From Rhodococcus sp040643435 (GTDB taxonomy: Bacteria > Actinomycetota > Actinomycetes > Mycobacteriales > Mycobacteriaceae): DNA of 64,000 nucleotides. This document shows positions 15,533-24,593 of this stretch, in pieces (the stretch's first letter is position 1; each line of letters begins with the position of its first letter). Both the position numbers and the translations under genes were made by a program. Below the pieces are notes generated by a model. The model saw nothing but the letters and a program-made list of their open reading frames with translations. It had not been told where the DNA came from and searched no databases. The stretch lies in assembly GCF_040643435.1 (NCBI RefSeq), contig NZ_JBEYUH010000005.1, positions 62,001 through 126,000 of the forward strand. The letters run 5' to 3'.

Positions 15533-16219
15533 GTGACCCATGCAGGACCAGGACGACCCCGCCTCCACGCGCCGCGCCGCCCGGGCTCGACAGCACGTGC
15601 CGAAATCCTCGATGCCGCAGCGGAGTTGTTCACCACCCGTGGATTCTCCCCCACATCGACACGGTCGATCGCCGAGGCTGTGGGGATCCGCCAGGCATCG
15701 CTGTACAACCACTTCGCCACAAAGAACGACATCCTCGTCGCACTGCTCGAGGACACCGTCGAACCGACGCTCGACTTCGACGAGAAGCTCGACGACGCGT
15801 TGCCCGCCGACGTGCGCCTGTGCGCGCTCGCCTGGTTCGACACGGCCCAATTATCCGCGGGGAGATGGAATCTCGGCGCCCTCTACCATCTCCCGGAGGT
15901 TCGGACCGCACCGTTCGATCGATTTCGGCACGAGCGCCTGCAATTGATGGAGCGATACCGGCTCCTCGCGGCGGAGATCGTCGGCGACGGTGATCCCCGC
16001 ACACACCTACCGTTCCGGATCGTCGAGTCGGTCATCGGAATGCGTGCCGACAACGGCGACATCGATGCAGGACTGCCGGAAGCGCTGGCGACGGCCTCGC
16101 TGGCGGTGCTCGGTGTCAGCGACCTTGCGGCAGTGTCGGGTGCTGCTCGGGCTCTCGTGGTGGGAGTTCCCGACGATCTCCTCGAGTCGATGAACCCACA
16201 GGCTGCCCCACATGCGTGA
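15533..16219 (+). CDS. TetR-family transcriptional regulator of the DUF1989 operon
   Basis: A 228-residue regulator with an N-terminal TetR helix-turn-helix: AEILDAAAELFTTRGFSPTSTRSIAEAVGIRQASLYNHFATKNDIL covers roughly residues 15-60 (cited here as TSTRSIAEAVGIRQASLYNH for the recognition region). The C-terminal part is a ligand-binding helical domain. The start is uncertain: GTG at 15533 has a purine-rich site almost touching it, and GTG at 15497 is a possible longer start without a clear ribosome site. It is divergent from the six-gene operon, with a perfect palindrome between. Its 3' end overlaps the oppositely oriented monooxygenase gene by 104 bases. Confidence 0.85.
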   Translation: MTHAGPGRPRLHAPRRPGSTARAEILDAAAELFTTRGFSPTSTRSIAEAVGIRQASLYNHFATKNDILVALLEDTVEPTLDFDEKLDDALPADVRLCALAWFDTAQLSAGRWNLGALYHLPEVRTAPFDRFRHERLQLMERYRLLAAEIVGDGDPRTHLPFRIVESVIGMRADNGDIDAGLPEALATASLAVLGVSDLAAVSGAARALVVGVPDDLLESMNPQAAPHA

Positions 16220-17687
16220 ACTGCAGCGCCGGATGGTCGATCGGGTCGCGGAGTAGCCGTTTGCGGTCGAGATAGTAGTTCTGCTCCATCGACCACGGCC
16301 CGTCTGCACCGGACGTGGGAAACGCATCGGCGGATCGCCGGAGATAGTTCGATGTGAGATTCCAGAACGGCCCTCCACCGACTACCCGGTCGTCGCGGAC
16401 CGGGGTCACCACGTCGTAACCGTGACTGTCCGTGTAATCGAGCAACCGGCACAGGTAATGGCCGGTGAGGTCGACTTTGAGGGTCCACGACGAGTTGGTG
16501 TATCCGAACGCGAACGCATAGTTGGGGACGCCGGTGAGCATGGTGGCATTGAAGGTGATGCATTCGTGCAGGTCGACGGGAACTCCGTCGACATCGAGCG
16601 CGATCCGCCCGAAGGGCACCATCTTCAGGCCTGTCGCGGTGACGATGACGTCGGCGGCGAGTTCGCGCCCGGATTCGAGGGCTATCCCCGCCGGAGTGAA
16701 CCGGACGATCCGGTCGGTGACCACCGAGGCGGAACCGTCCGCGATGGCCTCGAACAGGTCGGCGTCGGGGGCGACGCACAGGCGTTGATCCCACGGATCG
16801 TACGACGGGTTGAAGTGCACGTCGACGGGATAGTCGTCGGGCAGCACCCTCGTCATCCTGCGGCGCAGGATACGTCGGAAGGTGTTCGGTGCCCGTCGGC
16901 TCGTCCGGTACATCTCGTGCAGCAGACGGATGCTCAGGGACCGGACTGCGCGGTCGGCCATCCGTGTCGGCAGTGCGCGTCTGAGCACATTCGCGACCTT
17001 GTTCTCCTTCGGCCAAGCCAGAACGTGGGACGGCGAGCGCTGCAGCATCGTCACGTGCCCAGCCTCTTCCGCGAGCGCGGGCACGAGCGTCACCGCGGTG
17101 GCACCGCTGCCGATGACCACGACCCGCTTGCCGGCACAGTCGAGATCGTCGGGCCAGTGCTGGGGATGGACGATCCTGCCACGGAAGTCGTCGCTGCCCT
17201 CGAACGCCGGGGTGTAGCCCTCGTCGTAGTCGTAGTAGCCGGTCGCGGAGAAGAAGAACTTGCAGGTCACGGCGAATGTGGCGTCGTCGCTCGTGCGCTC
17301 GAGGACGACGGTCCACTTGCCGGTGCCGGAGGAGAAGGACGCACGAACCACACGGTGCCCGAAATGCAGATACCGGCGGAGCCCGTGTTCGTCGACCGCC
17401 TCGTGAAGATAACCGAGGATCTCGCTGCCGCCGGCATACGCGTGCTTCTTCCTCCAGGGCTTGAACTCGTACCCGAGGGTGTGCAGATCGGAGTCGGAGC
17501 GGACCCCGGGGTAGCGGAACAGATCCCAGGTGCCACCGAGGGCGTCGCGAGCCTCGACGATTGCGAAGGTCGTCGCCGGTCGTTTGGTCTTCAGGTGGTA
17601 AGCCGTTCCGATACCGGAGATGCCCGCGCCGACGATCAGGACATCGAGATCGGCGGGTAGTTCCTCATCCGATCGGTCTCCGGTCAT
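16116..17687 (-). CDS. EthA/MymA-type Baeyer-Villiger flavin monooxygenase
   Basis: A 523-residue class B flavin monooxygenase. The FAD-binding GAGISG is near residue 22, the Baeyer-Villiger fingerprint F-x-G-x-x-x-H-x-x-x-W-P reads FRGRIVHPQHWP near residue 168, and the NADPH-binding GSGATA lies near 193. Long segments such as GGTWDLFRYPGVRSDSD and YNPWDQRLC-like NPSYDPWDQRLC resemble M. tuberculosis EthA and MymA. Such enzymes oxidise ketones to esters and also activate thioamides. The C-terminus is about 30 residues longer than I recall for MymA and overlaps the tail of the convergent TetR gene. The physiological substrate is unknown. Confidence 0.88.
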   Translation of the reverse strand: MTGDRSDEELPADLDVLIVGAGISGIGTAYHLKTKRPATTFAIVEARDALGGTWDLFRYPGVRSDSDLHTLGYEFKPWRKKHAYAGGSEILGYLHEAVDEHGLRRYLHFGHRVVRASFSSGTGKWTVVLERTSDDATFAVTCKFFFSATGYYDYDEGYTPAFEGSDDFRGRIVHPQHWPDDLDCAGKRVVVIGSGATAVTLVPALAEEAGHVTMLQRSPSHVLAWPKENKVANVLRRALPTRMADRAVRSLSIRLLHEMYRTSRRAPNTFRRILRRRMTRVLPDDYPVDVHFNPSYDPWDQRLCVAPDADLFEAIADGSASVVTDRIVRFTPAGIALESGRELAADVIVTATGLKMVPFGRIALDVDGVPVDLHECITFNATMLTGVPNYAFAFGYTNSSWTLKVDLTGHYLCRLLDYTDSHGYDVVTPVRDDRVVGGGPFWNLTSNYLRRSADAFPTSGADGPWSMEQNYYLDRKRLLRDPIDHPALQFTHVGQPVGSSTRGDRRELPPREPEQHPTLPQGR

Positions 17688-17744
17688 ATCCGCTCGACTC
17701 CGTCCCTGTGGCGGGCTCTTCCGGTGCGTGCTCAGATCCTCCGC

Positions 17745-19493
17745 TCACTCACGGGGACGATCACCCGGAGTGCGATCGGCACCCTCGAGCACATTGACCG
17801 CGTGCTTGTCGCTGCCCGGGCCGACGTGCGCCTCGGCACGCATCTTCTCGACCATGTGCGGATAGTGCAGCTCGAAGGCCGGACGCTCCGAACGGATCCG
17901 CGGCAGTTCGTAGAAGTTGTGCCGCGGAGGCGGGCAGGTGGTGGCCCACTCGAGCGAGTTGCCGTAACCCCACGGGTCGTCCACCGTCACGACCTGGCCG
18001 TAGCGGTAGCTCTTGAAGACGTTCCACAGGAACGGCAGCGTCGACGCGCCCACGATGAAGGCACCGACCGTGGAGATCGTGTTCAAGGTGGTGAACCCGT
18101 CGGAGGGTAGGTAGTCGGCGTAGCGACGCGGCATGCCCTCGTTACCGAGCCAGTGCTGCACCAGGAAGGTGGTGTGGAAGCCGATGAAGGTCAGCCAGAA
18201 GTGCCAGCGGCCGAGCCGCTCGTCCATCATCCTGCCGGTCATCTTGGGGAACCAGAAGTAGATGCCGGCGTAGGTCGCGAACACGATCGTGCCGAAGAGC
18301 ACGTAATGGAAGTGCGCCACCACGAAGTACGAGTCGTGCAGATGGAAGTCCAGCGGCGGGCTCGCGAGGATGACGCCCGACAGGCCACCGAAGAGGAAGG
18401 TGACGACGAAACCGACAGCGAACAGCATCGGCGTCTCGAAGGTGATCTGACCTTTCCACATCGTGCCGATCCAGTTGAAGAACTTCACACCGGTCGGGAC
18501 AGCGATGAGGAAGGTCAGGAAGGCGAAGTACGGCAGCAGCACGGCGCCGGTGGCGTACATGTGGTGTGCCCACACCGCGATGGACAGCGCGGCGATGGCG
18601 ATGGTCGCGTACACGAGGCCGCTGTAACCGAAGATCGGCTTACGGGAGAAGACCGGGAAGATCTCCGAGACGATGCCGAAGAACGGCAGCGCGATGACGT
18701 ACACCTCGGGGTGCCCGAAGAACCAGAACAGATGCTGGTAGAGGATCACACCGCCGGTCGCGGGATCGTAGACGTGCCCGTTGAGGACGCGATCGACGAA
18801 GGCTCCCATGAACGCCGCGGCGAGCAGGGGAAAGACGAGGAGTATGAGGATCATCGTGATGAAGATGTTCCACGTGAAGATCGGCATCCGGAACATGGTC
18901 ATGCCCGGTGCGCGCAAGCAGACCACGGTGGTGATCATGTTGACGCCACCGAGGATGGTGCCCAGGCCCATGACGACCAGACCGAGGAACCACAGATTGC
19001 CGCCGATTCCGGGTGAGTGGGTCACGTCGGCGAGAGGCATGTAGGACGTCCACCCGAAGTCGGCGGCACCGCCGGGCGTGATGAAGGCGAACGCCACGGT
19101 GAGCGCACCGAACAGGAACAGCCAGTAGCTGAAGGCGTTCAGGCGCGGGAAGGCGACGTCAGGAGCACCGATCTGCAGCGGCAGGATGTAGTTCGCGAAG
19201 CCGAAGACGACCGGGGTCGCGTACATCAGCAGCATGATGCCGCCGTGGTTGGTGAACAGCTGGTTGTACTGCTCGTTCGACAGGAACTGCAGGCCCGGAA
19301 GCGCGAGCTCCGCGCGCATCAGCAAGGCGAGCAGACCACCGAACAGGAAGAACGCGAACGATGTGAAGATGTACATCAGTCCGAGCTTCTTCGGGTCCGT
19401 CGTGGTGATGGTGTCGTAGAGGAAGGCACCCTTGGACAGCTTTCGCGGCGGATACGGCCGTGTGGGCTTGACGGGAGCGACAACCGCGTTCAT
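17745..19493 (-). CDS. ctaD: Cytochrome c oxidase subunit I (aa3-type)
   Basis: A 582-residue membrane protein with 12 predicted helices. Heme-copper ligands are present: the low-spin heme His in FTNHGGIMLL, the CuB His with the cross-linked Tyr in WFFGHPEVYV, the CuB pair in AHHMYATG and the two heme ligands in HFHYVLFG near HDSYFVV. The Glu of the D-channel is in the HPEVY motif. It is the catalytic subunit of terminal oxidase, reducing O2 to water and pumping protons. As in other actinobacteria, ctaD stands apart from the other subunit genes. The open frame extends to 19706, but the ATG at 19493 begins the conserved N-terminus. A CRP/GlxR-like box is 230 bases upstream. Confidence 0.97.
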   Translation of the reverse strand: MNAVVAPVKPTRPYPPRKLSKGAFLYDTITTTDPKKLGLMYIFTSFAFFLFGGLLALLMRAELALPGLQFLSNEQYNQLFTNHGGIMLLMYATPVVFGFANYILPLQIGAPDVAFPRLNAFSYWLFLFGALTVAFAFITPGGAADFGWTSYMPLADVTHSPGIGGNLWFLGLVVMGLGTILGGVNMITTVVCLRAPGMTMFRMPIFTWNIFITMILILLVFPLLAAAFMGAFVDRVLNGHVYDPATGGVILYQHLFWFFGHPEVYVIALPFFGIVSEIFPVFSRKPIFGYSGLVYATIAIAALSIAVWAHHMYATGAVLLPYFAFLTFLIAVPTGVKFFNWIGTMWKGQITFETPMLFAVGFVVTFLFGGLSGVILASPPLDFHLHDSYFVVAHFHYVLFGTIVFATYAGIYFWFPKMTGRMMDERLGRWHFWLTFIGFHTTFLVQHWLGNEGMPRRYADYLPSDGFTTLNTISTVGAFIVGASTLPFLWNVFKSYRYGQVVTVDDPWGYGNSLEWATTCPPPRHNFYELPRIRSERPAFELHYPHMVEKMRAEAHVGPGSDKHAVNVLEGADRTPGDRPRE

Positions 19494-19725
19494 CTGGCCT
19501 CCTCGGGTTGCCGTGCAACGGCAACGGTGCGGCGCGGACGGATCGACGTGCAGTGCGGCACACGAAGACCACACCCAAATGCATGCAGGTGCACCCAGAG
19601 TAGGCGCTTCGTCTCCCCCGCGCACCGGGTTCGCGGACCGATTTCGCAGCCGCTTCACACCTGCCGCCCGGACACGACCCGTCCCCGGAACGGCACGTGT
19701 ACACAAAAGTGAACGTGTTCTACAT

Positions 19726-19741
19726 TGTGACCGTCATCACT
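19726..19741. promoter_or_regulatory. CRP/GlxR-like box between ctaD and the FMO gene
   Basis: TGTGA-CCGTCA-TCACT matches nine of ten consensus bases of TGTGA-N6-TCACA. It lies 50 bases before the FMO start and 230 bases before ctaD, so it could serve either. Regulation of cytochrome oxidase genes by the cAMP receptor GlxR is known in corynebacteria; binding here is inferred. Confidence 0.4.
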
Positions 19742-19790
19742 GTCGGCGGGTCTTCGGATCGCGCCGGCGCCACACCGTCGAAGGGAAAGC

Positions 19791-21128
19791 ATGTCGGCAC
19801 CTGCCACCGCGGTCATCGGCGCCGGTATCAGCGGGCTGACTGCCGGGAAGATGCTGTGCGACTACGGGGTGCCCTATACGTGCTTCGAAAGTTCCGACCG
19901 TGTGGGAGGGAACTGGGCCTTCGGCAATCCCAACGGCCACAGCAGCGCATATCGTTCGTTGCATATCGACACCTCCAAACACCAGCTGTCGTTCAAGGAC
20001 TACCCGATGCCGGAGTCCTACCCCGACTTTCCCCACCACACCCAGATCAAGGAGTACCTCGACGGCTACACGGACGCCTTCGGCCTGCGGGAGAGCATCG
20101 AGTTCCGCAACGGCGTGCGGCACGCGAGGCGCCGTCCCGAGGGCGGTTGGCAACTCGAACTCGAGGACGGAAGCACCCGCGAGTTCGACTTCCTCGTCGT
20201 CGCCAATGGTCATCACTGGGATCCACGCGTGCCCGAGTTCCCCGGAGTCTTCACCGGCGAGTGGCTTCACTCCCACCACTACATCGACCCCCGCACCCCG
20301 ATCGATTTCGCGGGCAGACGCATCCTCGTGGTCGGGCTCGGCAACAGCGCCGCCGACATCGCGGTGGAACTGTCGTCGAAGGCGTTGCAGACCGAGGTGA
20401 CCCTCTCGACGCGCTCGAGCGCGTGGATCGTCCCGAAGTACATCGCCGGACGCCCGGCCGACAAGTTCTACCGCACCGTTCCCTATATCCCGATGTCGTG
20501 GCAACGGAAGGTCGCGCAACTGGGACAGCCACTGTTGTCGGGACGTCCCGAGCGATACGGGCTGCCCACTCCGAACCACAAGTTCTTCGAAGCGCACCCC
20601 ACGCAGTCGGTCGAGCTCCCGCTGCGCCTGGGCTCGGGCGACATCGTGCCGAAGCCCGACATCGAGCGGTTCGACGAGCGCACGGTCCACTTCGTGGACG
20701 GAACGAAGGGCGAGTTCGACGTCGTCATCTACGCGACCGGCTACAACATCACCTTTCCGTTCTTCGACCCGGAGTTCATCAGCGCGCCCGAAAACCACAT
20801 CGCGCTGTACAAGCGGATCTTCGCGCCGGGCATCCCGGACCTCGCATTCGCCGGTTTCGCCCAGGCCACGCCCACCCTCTTCCCGTTCGTCGAATGCCAG
20901 GCGCGACTGATCGCGGCGTACGCGATCGGCCGCTACGCGTTGCCCCACGAGGACGAGATGCGCCGGGTCATCGTCGAGGATCAGCGCAGATACACCGGGC
21001 ACATGCTCGACCGTCCCCGGCACACGCAGCAACTCGACTATTTCGCGTACGAGTTCGACATCCGGACGCAGGAGCTGCCTGCAGGAATCGCACGCGCCGC
21101 CCAGGCGACGAAGGAGACCTCCCGATGA
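19791..21128 (+). CDS. FMO-type flavin-containing monooxygenase
   Basis: A 445-residue class B flavoprotein. FAD-binding GAGISG is at residues 9-14, the FMO fingerprint F-x-G-x-x-x-H-x-x-x-Y reads FTGEWLHSHHY near residue 150, and the NADPH motif GLGNSA is near 182. A conserved ATGYNI segment lies near residue 315. The Tyr in place of Trp-Pro in the fingerprint argues for the FMO group rather than classical Baeyer-Villiger enzymes, although some FMO-like proteins do oxidise ketones. It is the first gene of a three-gene cassette with a coupled hydrolase and an acyl-CoA ligase, suggesting oxidation, ester cleavage and CoA activation of one substrate. Confidence 0.88.
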   Translation: MSAPATAVIGAGISGLTAGKMLCDYGVPYTCFESSDRVGGNWAFGNPNGHSSAYRSLHIDTSKHQLSFKDYPMPESYPDFPHHTQIKEYLDGYTDAFGLRESIEFRNGVRHARRRPEGGWQLELEDGSTREFDFLVVANGHHWDPRVPEFPGVFTGEWLHSHHYIDPRTPIDFAGRRILVVGLGNSAADIAVELSSKALQTEVTLSTRSSAWIVPKYIAGRPADKFYRTVPYIPMSWQRKVAQLGQPLLSGRPERYGLPTPNHKFFEAHPTQSVELPLRLGSGDIVPKPDIERFDERTVHFVDGTKGEFDVVIYATGYNITFPFFDPEFISAPENHIALYKRIFAPGIPDLAFAGFAQATPTLFPFVECQARLIAAYAIGRYALPHEDEMRRVIVEDQRRYTGHMLDRPRHTQQLDYFAYEFDIRTQELPAGIARAAQATKETSR

Positions 21129-22060
21129 CACGGGTCGAAGGAGAGAGCGTCACGACGCCGAGCCCCCTGACATTCCGCTCGGATGACGAAACTGTCCACG
21201 CATGGCATTTCACACCCCGCTCCGAGCTTCTCACCGACGCCGGCCGAGCTCCCGTCGTGGTCATGGCGCACGGGCTGGGCGGAACGAAGGACTCCGGGCT
21301 CGCTCCGTTCGCCGAGCGCCTCGCTGCGGCCGGCATGCACGTACTCGCCTTCGACTATCGCGGCTTCGGTGAGTCCGGAGGCACCGCCCGTCAGCGGGTC
21401 GACCTCGCCGGGCAGATCTCCGACTACCGCGCCGCGCTCGCGACTGCGCGTGGGCTCGACGGCGTGGATCCCCGCCGCGCCGTGCTGTGGGGTGTGTCGT
21501 TGTCCGGCGGCCACGTCCTGGCGGTTGCGGCGCAGGAACCCGAGGTCGCGGCCGTCGTATCGGTGACTCCACTCGTCGACGGCCTCGCGGCGGGCGCACT
21601 CGCAGCCCGAAGCCACGCGCCTTCGGTCCTCATGCGATCGACAGCAGCCGGGATCCGTAGCCGCGTGGAATCCGCGACGCGCCGTTCGTCCACCACCATC
21701 CCGATCGTGGGACCGCCGGGCACGGTGGCCGCCCTGTCGCTGGACGGCTATCAGGAGGACTATCTCGCCCTCGCCGGACCGACCTGGCGCAACGAGATCG
21801 ACGCCGACATCGTGCTGTCGCTCGGTATCTACCGGCCGGCCCGGCAAGCGTCCGCGATCGAATGCCCCGTGCTCGTGCAGATCGCGGACTTCGATCGAAG
21901 TGCGCCTCCGCAATCCGCTGCGCGAGCGGCCTTCCGCGCCCGCGCCGAGGTACGGCACTATCCGTGCGACCACTTCGACGTCTGGCCCGGGAAGAAGTGG
22001 TTCGACACAACGGTACGACACCAGATCCATTTTCTGACAAGACATCTCGTCGATATGTAA
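21125..22060 (+). CDS. Alpha/beta-hydrolase coupled to the FMO
   Basis: A 311-residue alpha/beta-hydrolase resembling dienelactone-hydrolase or acetyl-xylan-esterase-like actinobacterial enzymes. The oxyanion loop is MAHGLGGTKDSG (about residue 42), the nucleophile elbow is GVSLSGG (about 122), the acid is probably in the IADFDRS segment (about 262), and the catalytic His in PCDHFDVW (about 288). Its ATG overlaps the FMO stop (ATGA), so the two proteins are made together. A natural role would be to hydrolyse an ester or lactone produced by the monooxygenase (inference). The substrate is unknown. Confidence 0.83.
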   Translation: MTRVEGESVTTPSPLTFRSDDETVHAWHFTPRSELLTDAGRAPVVVMAHGLGGTKDSGLAPFAERLAAAGMHVLAFDYRGFGESGGTARQRVDLAGQISDYRAALATARGLDGVDPRRAVLWGVSLSGGHVLAVAAQEPEVAAVVSVTPLVDGLAAGALAARSHAPSVLMRSTAAGIRSRVESATRRSSTTIPIVGPPGTVAALSLDGYQEDYLALAGPTWRNEIDADIVLSLGIYRPARQASAIECPVLVQIADFDRSAPPQSAARAAFRARAEVRHYPCDHFDVWPGKKWFDTTVRHQIHFLTRHLVDM

Positions 22061-22109
22061 CCCGCCGTTCCCGGCCTCCGCCTCTACCCCTTCACACATC
22101 GAGGTATGC

Positions 22110-23678
22110 ATGGCAGACACCGTCCAGCAGGCACTGCGCGAACTGCTCGAGAACGACACCACCGCCATCGTCCACGACAGCGGAATCTGGACGTGGCGTG
22201 AACACTTGGCCGAAGCGTCCGCACAGGCATCGGCCCTGCTGTCGCTGATGGATCGCGACCGGCCGGTTCATGTGGGCGCACTCCTCGGCAACACTCCCGA
22301 CTTCCTCCATGCAATCGCCGGCGCGGGACTCGCAGGCTTTCCACTCGTCGGCATCAACAGCACCCGTCGCGGTGCGGGCCTGGCACGCGACATCACGCGG
22401 GCAGACTGTCAGATCCTGCTGACCGACACCGAGCACGCCCCTTTGCTCGAAGGACTCGACCTCGGCGGAGTCACCGTCTTCGACGTCACCGGCCCCCGAT
22501 GGCGGGCACTCGTCGACGACGCCGGCCCGCTCGAGCCGTTCGGCGAGACCGGTCCGGCCGATCCCTTCATGCTGATCTTCACCTCGGGCACGAGCGGAGA
22601 CCCCAAGCCGGTGATGCTCGCGCACATGATGGTGCTGTTCTCCGGCAGCACCCTCGTTCCGCGGTTTTCGATCACGAGCGACGACGTCGTCTACCTCTCG
22701 ATGCCGCTGTTCCACTCGAACGCGATCCTCGCGGGATGGTGCGTGTCGCTGTGCAGCGGCGCGGCGATGGCACCGGCGACGTTCTCGGCCTCACGCTTTC
22801 TCGACGACGTGCGCCGCTACCGCGCGACCTACATGAACTATGTCGGTAAGCCCCTTGCATATATCCTCGCAACCGTCGAACGCCGCGACGACTCCGACAA
22901 TCCGCTCCGGGTGGCGTTCGGCAACGAAGCGACAGACCGTGACATCGAAGAGTTCGGCCGACGCTTCGATGTCACCGTCTGGGACGGATTCGGATCGACC
23001 GAGGCCGCCGTGATCATCACCCGCGACGAGGGCACCCCACCCGGCTCGATCGGTCGAGGTTTCCCGGGAGTGGACGTCTACGATCCCGACACCGTAACCC
23101 CTTGCGCACACGCGGAATTCGATGAAGCCGGTGCCCTGGTGAACGCCGACAAGTCGGTGGGCCAACTCGTGAACACGCAAGGTGCCGGATTCTTCACCGG
23201 CTACTACAACGACAAGGCCGCCACCGACGAGTGTCTGAGGGGCGGTATCTTCTGGTCGGGCGATCTCGCCTACAAGGACGCGGAGGGCTGGATCTATCTC
23301 GCCGGCCGCACCGCCGACTGGATGCGTGTGGACGGGGAGAACCTCGCAGCGGCTCCCATCGAACGCATCCTGCAGCGGCTCCCGCAACTGAGCCGTGTCG
23401 CCGTGTACGGAGTGCCCGACGAGCATGTGGGTGATCAGGTCATGGCCGCGATGGTGCTTCGCGACGAGACCTCCCTCTCCCCAGAAGAATTCGAGCACTT
23501 CCTCACTGAGCAGGCAGATCTTTCACCGAAGGCATGGCCGAAGTACGTACGGATCGCCGCGGATCTTCCGTCCACCGCCACCAACAAGATCCTCAAGCGG
23601 GCCCTCGAGGAACAGGGCCCCACAGCCGGCGACGGCGTGCTCTGGGTTCGCGAGAACGAGCGCTACGTCATCGCCTGA
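22110..23678 (+). CDS. FadD17-like acyl-CoA synthetase
   Basis: A 522-residue AMP-forming acyl-CoA ligase. Motif A3 is FTSGTSGDPK near residue 155, the FGSTEAAV segment is near 294, and WMRVDGEN, the hinge region, is near 403; a Lys in the C-terminal NKILKR segment is the adenylation Lys. By memory it resembles M. tuberculosis FadD17 across the length (MPLFHSNA, NYVGKPL, GFGSTE). FadD17 belongs to the cholesterol side-chain locus of mycobacteria, but no cholesterol genes lie here. It follows the hydrolase by 49 bases and has a GAGG ribosome site. It likely converts the acid released by the hydrolase into a CoA ester. Confidence 0.87.
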   Translation: MADTVQQALRELLENDTTAIVHDSGIWTWREHLAEASAQASALLSLMDRDRPVHVGALLGNTPDFLHAIAGAGLAGFPLVGINSTRRGAGLARDITRADCQILLTDTEHAPLLEGLDLGGVTVFDVTGPRWRALVDDAGPLEPFGETGPADPFMLIFTSGTSGDPKPVMLAHMMVLFSGSTLVPRFSITSDDVVYLSMPLFHSNAILAGWCVSLCSGAAMAPATFSASRFLDDVRRYRATYMNYVGKPLAYILATVERRDDSDNPLRVAFGNEATDRDIEEFGRRFDVTVWDGFGSTEAAVIITRDEGTPPGSIGRGFPGVDVYDPDTVTPCAHAEFDEAGALVNADKSVGQLVNTQGAGFFTGYYNDKAATDECLRGGIFWSGDLAYKDAEGWIYLAGRTADWMRVDGENLAAAPIERILQRLPQLSRVAVYGVPDEHVGDQVMAAMVLRDETSLSPEEFEHFLTEQADLSPKAWPKYVRIAADLPSTATNKILKRALEEQGPTAGDGVLWVRENERYVIA

Positions 23679-23723
23679 CCGGGAGCCGGGTGCGCCGGAA
23701 AGGCTTCGCCGGAAACGTCGGTC

Positions 23724-24449
23724 TCACCCGAGAGCTTCGTGGCGCCAGAAGGTCTGGGCGTCGGGGGCCGTCTCGTGGTCGTCGAAGAAGGTGACCAGTG
23801 CCCGGGCCGCTGCCGTGGCGTCCGGGAAGCGTCGCCCCTCCATCGGCCCTCGGGTGATCTCGAGGGCTCCCACCACGGGATCGACGCGCCCTTGTACGCG
23901 GTAACCTCCGATATCGGTCACTACCGAGAGTCGGCTGTCGGCGCCGTCGGATTCGACGACCTTGCGGGCAGCCGGGCGTTTCACACGCGTGGTCGGCAGC
24001 GGCACGACCGTCGTATCGTGCGCAGGATCCTTGACCACGGCGAGACCGAGCAGGTCCCACCGATTATGACCGTGCACAACGTTGCTGCGCTGAATCGGAT
24101 GACTACCCGTCGGCGTCCGGCCAGGCCGGTCGGCGAGCCAGAGAGCGACTTCTTCCTCGATCCCCGCTTCGACCTCCTCCGAATCCACCACGTAGAACTG
24201 CGGCCTCGGGGGCGTGAGATCGACGAAGACCCAGTACGCCACACCCGCACCGTCGACCCCGGGAACTCCGTCCCGGCGTCTCGCGAGCCACGAGTCGCGC
24301 GCAGTCGAGCACACACGCACGACTCGTTCGGAACCGTCCGCGCCGCACACCCGGACGTCCCGCTGTCCCGGAATCGGCTCGGCGTGACCGCCCCGCGACC
24401 GTACATCGGCGACGAACGCCGTCACTCCCCGTCGAACGGTGTCACTCAT
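23724..24449 (-). CDS. Conserved hypothetical protein
   Basis: A 241-residue protein that I do not recognise with confidence. The N-terminal half has alternating strands (RDVRVCGADGSERVVRVCST) followed by a DSW segment, a VAYWVFVDL strand and a PQFYVVDSEEVEAGI segment; this order resembles restriction-nuclease-like or DUF4365-like folds but no full PD-(D/E)XK set is obvious. The C-terminal part has a GYRVQGRVDPVVGALEITRGPMEG segment. The start at 24449 is chosen over a longer frame starting at 24512 that lacks codon bias. It lies on the same strand as, and 145 bases after, the ParA partner gene. Confidence 0.65.
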   Translation of the reverse strand: MSDTVRRGVTAFVADVRSRGGHAEPIPGQRDVRVCGADGSERVVRVCSTARDSWLARRRDGVPGVDGAGVAYWVFVDLTPPRPQFYVVDSEEVEAGIEEEVALWLADRPGRTPTGSHPIQRSNVVHGHNRWDLLGLAVVKDPAHDTTVVPLPTTRVKRPAARKVVESDGADSRLSVVTDIGGYRVQGRVDPVVGALEITRGPMEGRRFPDATAAARALVTFFDDHETAPDAQTFWRHEALG

Positions 24450-24593
24450 GTCGACTACTCCTTCTTCGTGCACGCATGGATCGATGGAGCGGACGCAGCA
24501 CGAGGCGCCCACCTCCTGCGCCGCCTCGTCGAGGCCGGAGGTCTGCAGCGACCATACGTGGCTAGGAGCGAAAGAAGAACGGACTGTGACCGA

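Noticed and set aside
16422..17660. Plus-strand open frame of 412 codons opposite the Baeyer-Villiger monooxygenase
   Set aside because: Antisense to a conserved gene with full motifs; composition is shadow-like.
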